Shown here: piece by piece, positions 5,981 through 8,273 of the stretch
Layout: each line of letters starts with the position of its first letter
How positions within the stretch are numbered: the first letter of the stretch is position 1
The notes under the pieces: model-generated
Seen by the model: only the letters and a program-made list of their open reading frames with translations
Database searches by the model: none
What the model was told of the DNA's origin: nothing
DNA from: 188UL27-1 sp038526275
Lineage (GTDB): Bacteria > Pseudomonadota > Alphaproteobacteria > Rhodobacterales > Rhodobacteraceae
Assembly (NCBI GenBank): GCA_038526275.1
Contig: JBCBGY010000191.1
Span: 1-8,273, forward strand
Direction: 5' to 3'
Length of the DNA: 8,273 nucleotides
Made by a program: the position numbers and the translations under genes

Positions 5981-6768
5981 AGCGATATTGCCTTTTCGTA
6001 GGTGCACTCCTGTTGGCAGGTTCGGCTTGGGCTGAGGCTCCGACAAGCTCGCTCATTCCCATAGCGCGGCCTGGCACTGTTGATGCCGTAGCACAGACGT
6101 CGGCGCAGCCGACTTCGACAATAGAAACCACACGGGCTGCCCGGTCCCCTGTGCCCAAATCTCGGCCCGGTGGATTGCGCCAACGTTTGAAGCGCTTGGT
6201 CAGCGGGCAGCGAAGCCAGCCAAACAGCGTGACCCTGTCGCGAAAAGGCTCGGTTTGCGGAATGCCGGAAATCCGGGGTGAATCCATTGCTCCGATCCCG
6301 GGCCGGATCAAAGGGTGTGGCGTAGCCGATCCGGTGAAGGTGACGGCTGTTGCCGGTGTTGCCCTCAGTACGCCTATCACGGTGGATTGTACGACGGCCC
6401 AGGCCTTGAACAGCTGGGTCGATCAGGGCGTGAAACCAGCCGTTGGCCGCAAAGGCGGTGGTGTCGCATCACTGAAAATTGCCGCGCACTACGCCTGCCG
6501 GACCCGCAATCACAAGCCGGGTGCGAAGATTTCGGAACATGGCCGGGGGCGCGCCGTCGACATTTCGGCCATCAACCTGGCCGATGGTACGGTTTTGCCG
6601 GTCTTGGGCGGTTGGCGTGATAAAACGGCTGGTCCTATCCTGCGCAAAGTTCACCAGGCGGCGTGCGGGCCGTTCGGAACGGTGCTGGGCCCCAACGCGG
6701 ATCGGCACCACCAGGACCATTTCCACTTTGACACGGCCCGTTATCGCAGCGGCACTTATTGCAAGTGA
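5977..6768 (+). CDS. Extensin-like C-terminal domain protein, secreted, LAS/VanY-like fold
   Basis: A 263-residue secreted protein. Residues 1-19 form a Sec signal peptide with an AWA cleavage site before E20. A low-complexity Thr/Pro/Arg linker (20-90) follows, then an Extensin-like_C domain (about 92-263). This bacterial domain has nothing to do with plant wall extensins apart from the name. It carries SEHGRGRAVDIS (187-197) and HHQDHFHFD (244-252), matching the SxHxxGxAxD and HxH metal-site patterns of M15/VanY-type peptidoglycan peptidases. H188, D195 and H248 or H250 are therefore candidate zinc ligands; hydrolase activity is inferred. Six Cys in the mature domain (94, 114, 138, 174, 230, 262) could form three disulfides, consistent with a periplasmic location. 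The ATG overlaps the tyrA stop (5977-5980), with GGAG at 5970-5973. It ends the hisC operon. Confidence 0.9.
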   Translation: MKRYCLFVGALLLAGSAWAEAPTSSLIPIARPGTVDAVAQTSAQPTSTIETTRAARSPVPKSRPGGLRQRLKRLVSGQRSQPNSVTLSRKGSVCGMPEIRGESIAPIPGRIKGCGVADPVKVTAVAGVALSTPITVDCTTAQALNSWVDQGVKPAVGRKGGGVASLKIAAHYACRTRNHKPGAKISEHGRGRAVDISAINLADGTVLPVLGGWRDKTAGPILRKVHQAACGPFGTVLGPNADRHHQDHFHFDTARYRSGTYCK

Positions 6769-6812
6769 TCGCCCAAGGCATTTCGTGAGAGGCATCATCG
6801 CTTTTCGCAAAA

Positions 6813-6833
6813 TGCTTCATGGGATCTGAAGCA
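6813..6833 (-). terminator. Possible terminator hairpin at the end of the DUF2125 gene
   Basis: Arms TGCTTCA (6813-6819) and TGAAGCA (6827-6833) match perfectly around a 7-base loop. Read on the minus strand, the hairpin includes the DUF2125 stop codon (6817-6819) and is followed by TTTT (6812-6809). The T-tract is short and the stem is only moderately GC-rich, so termination may be weak. It lies between convergent genes, where a terminator is expected. Confidence 0.45.
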
Positions 6834-7791
6834 ATGGGGCAGGGCCGAGCGGTAGCGGCCCCAATCGTGTCTTGCCGCCCCGAAAGGCGATGGGGATATC
6901 CAACGTTTCGGGGTGACCGGCGAGCCGAGAAATCAGCTCTAACCCTGTCGTAATCGGGCCTTTCAGCTCTTCGGGCACCGCGCCAGACGCAATGGCCAGA
7001 TCGAGCACGTCGCGCCAGTTGGTGGCCTTAACCAAAAGCTCGCCAGACGCCCGCCCGTCGGTATCCGGGGTCAGGGTGCCCGCGACACGAAGGTTCAACT
7101 GCCCAAGCTGCGCTTCGATATTGCGGATCTGCAGCCGTTCCATTTGGGGCCGGCGGTCATTCAGCGCGCGTTCGTCCCAGGTTCGATCAAACCTGGCATC
7201 CAGGTCCGCGCGGAATGTGCCCGCAATGTCGGGAACAGGCAGGCCGGTGATGCGAATGGCGGACCCTTCGATACCCAGCCGCAGCTCCCGTGGATCCCCG
7301 TCCGAGGTGGCAGCCAGCCGAAGTTCTTCTAACTGCGATTGCCAGTTTTCCCCGGCTGCGACGGTCAAATTGGTCGCGACGAACGTGCCGCGTTCCACCG
7401 GCGCAACCGCGCCTGTCCCGTAGACCAAACTGGCTTTCATTTCGTCGCTGGCGATCTGCAGCGTCTGGTCAGGATGTTGCAGGGTCTGGGTGTCAGGCCA
7501 AACCAGGATCAGATGGGTCGGTTGATACCGCAGACGCAGGATCTGAAAGAAGGGCGCGCGCCAGGCCCAACCCGTCGCCGGATCTGCCAAGGCGAGGTCG
7601 GTGAAGCTGCTGTCATATCGGTTAGGGAACCCGGCAACACGCAGGTCGGCCCAATCGGCCTGCCAGCCGTCCGCGCGGCGCGCCTCTTGCCAGTCCGCCA
7701 GAGCGGACTTTTCCGTCCACTGCCCCCAGAACCAGCTGCCACCCCACAGAAGCGATGCAGCACAGATGACCGCCAGCAGTTGCTTGAGCAT
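6817..7791 (-). CDS. DUF2125 family membrane-anchored protein
   Basis: A 324-residue protein on the minus strand, with ATG at 7791-7789 and TGA at 6819-6817. Residues about 4-22 (LLAVICAASLLWGGSWFWG region) are a hydrophobic N-terminal signal anchor. The rest looks like a periplasmic, beta-rich domain. The family is recognised by DGWQADWADLRVAGFPNRYD (41-60), where GFPNR is characteristic, followed by LADPATGWAWRAPFFQILRLRYQPTHLILVWPD. The function of DUF2125 is unknown. Repeated short strands of the type 'LRVAGTLTPDTDGRASGEL' give it an AsmA-like look, but that is only an impression. AGGGG about 8 bases before the ATG serves as ribosome-binding site. It is convergent with the extensin gene and divergent from the ChaC-like gene, so it is probably transcribed alone. 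Confidence 0.88.
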   Translation of the reverse strand: MLKQLLAVICAASLLWGGSWFWGQWTEKSALADWQEARRADGWQADWADLRVAGFPNRYDSSFTDLALADPATGWAWRAPFFQILRLRYQPTHLILVWPDTQTLQHPDQTLQIASDEMKASLVYGTGAVAPVERGTFVATNLTVAAGENWQSQLEELRLAATSDGDPRELRLGIEGSAIRITGLPVPDIAGTFRADLDARFDRTWDERALNDRRPQMERLQIRNIEAQLGQLNLRVAGTLTPDTDGRASGELLVKATNWRDVLDLAIASGAVPEELKGPITTGLELISRLAGHPETLDIPIAFRGGKTRLGPLPLGPAPLLQIP

Positions 7792-7863
7792 GCTGCAACC
7801 CCTTTGCCTTGACTAAGTTTTCCACATAGAGAGGTCGTCGGACATTCTCCAGTGGACGTTTCA

Positions 7864-8273
7864 ATGACCCCCCCTGAGCAATTGCGCCCGTTATGGGTCT
7901 TTGGCTATGGCAGCTTGATCTGGCATCCGGGCTTCCCGGTCGCGGAGCAATCCATTGCGGTTTTGCAGGGATATCACCGCAGCTTTTGCATGTCGTCGAT
8001 CCACCATCGTGGCACGGTCGAGAAACCCGGCCTTGTTCTGGCGCTTGATCCGGCTCCGGGTCATAGCTGCCGTGGCGTGGCCTTGCGGGTTGAAGACGGC
8101 CATGAAGCCGAGACCCTGACAGGCCTGCGGGAAAGAGAACTGGTCTCGTCCGCTTACCTGGAGGCCGTTGTCGACATTACATTGAGCAATGGCCATCAGG
8201 TGACCGCGTTGACCTACATCGTCGACCAGGATCATGTGCAATATTGCGGCGGCATGGAGCTGGAAAAACAAGC
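7864..8273 (+). CDS. ChaC-like gamma-glutamylcyclotransferase (3' partial)
   Basis: The frame is open from ATG 7864 to the window end: 136 complete codons and two further bases, with no stop. WVFGYGSLIW (11-20) is the nucleotide-loop-like glycine motif that binds the gamma-glutamyl group in ChaC proteins. HRSFCMSSIHHRGTVEKPGLVLALD (38-62) and the candidate catalytic Glu E92 in LRERELVSSAYL follow at the expected positions. CRGVALRV lies between them. ChaC enzymes cleave glutathione to 5-oxoproline and Cys-Gly in the cytosol. The family is usually about 170-230 residues, so roughly 40-90 residues lie beyond the window. The start is supported by the distance to the GYGS motif, although the upstream sequence (GTGGACG) is a poor ribosome-binding site. 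A long antisense frame over this region is a shadow. Confidence 0.92.
   Translation, partial: MTPPEQLRPLWVFGYGSLIWHPGFPVAEQSIAVLQGYHRSFCMSSIHHRGTVEKPGLVLALDPAPGHSCRGVALRVEDGHEAETLTGLRERELVSSAYLEAVVDITLSNGHQVTALTYIVDQDHVQYCGGMELEKQ

Noticed and set aside
7792..7863. TTGACT at 7809-7814 as a promoter for the ChaC-like gene
   Set aside because: No -10-like hexamer at 16-18 bases; the only AT-rich candidate (CATAGA, 7825-7830) is 10 bases away. A promoter for one or both divergent genes must lie here but cannot be placed.
7891..8271. 126-codon open frame on the minus strand
   Set aside because: Antisense shadow of the ChaC-like gene, whose plus-strand frame has clear family motifs.

Overview
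The window looks like a core-genome segment of an alphaproteobacterium, most probably Rhodobacteraceae (Roseobacter group). The clues are GC-rich codon use, a stand-alone rpsD with a cysteine-free S4 protein, a Hint_2-type protein, a DUF2125 protein, and a hisC-tyrA-extensin gene string. This assignment rests on recognising the proteins, not on a database search. No mobile element, CRISPR array, tRNA or rRNA was found.

Layout. (1) 1-1807, plus strand: a three-gene operon of a SnoaL-like ketosteroid-isomerase-related protein (5' end cut by the window), a GNAT acetyltransferase and a nitrilase-superfamily amidohydrolase. Both junctions are 4-base ATGA overlaps. (2) 1962-3017, plus: a 351-residue Hint-domain protein. 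(3) 3088-3943, plus: a stand-alone rpsD unit with a near-consensus sigma-70 promoter, a leader of about 140 nt with four potential hairpins (the last can pair with the Shine-Dalgarno), the S4 gene starting at a GTG, and a UUCG-capped intrinsic terminator. (4) 3993-6768, plus: hisC, tyrA and an extensin-like secreted protein, again joined by ATGA overlaps. (5) 6817-7791, minus: a membrane-anchored DUF2125 protein, convergent with the extensin gene. (6) 7864-8273, plus: the first 136 codons of a ChaC-type gamma-glutamylcyclotransferase, divergent from DUF2125 and cut by the window end.

How the genes fit together. HisC and TyrA form a plausible aromatic amino-acid (tyrosine) pair, with HisC possibly also serving histidine synthesis. 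The extensin-like protein is a probable periplasmic member of the LAS/VanY-like metallopeptidase fold, with no obvious biochemical tie to tyrosine synthesis. The GNAT and nitrilase genes exist elsewhere as one fused protein, so their overlap here suggests one functional unit of unknown substrate. No clearly new multi-gene system is visible. The items most worth a second look are the rpsD leader, the GNAT/nitrilase pair and the Hint protein.
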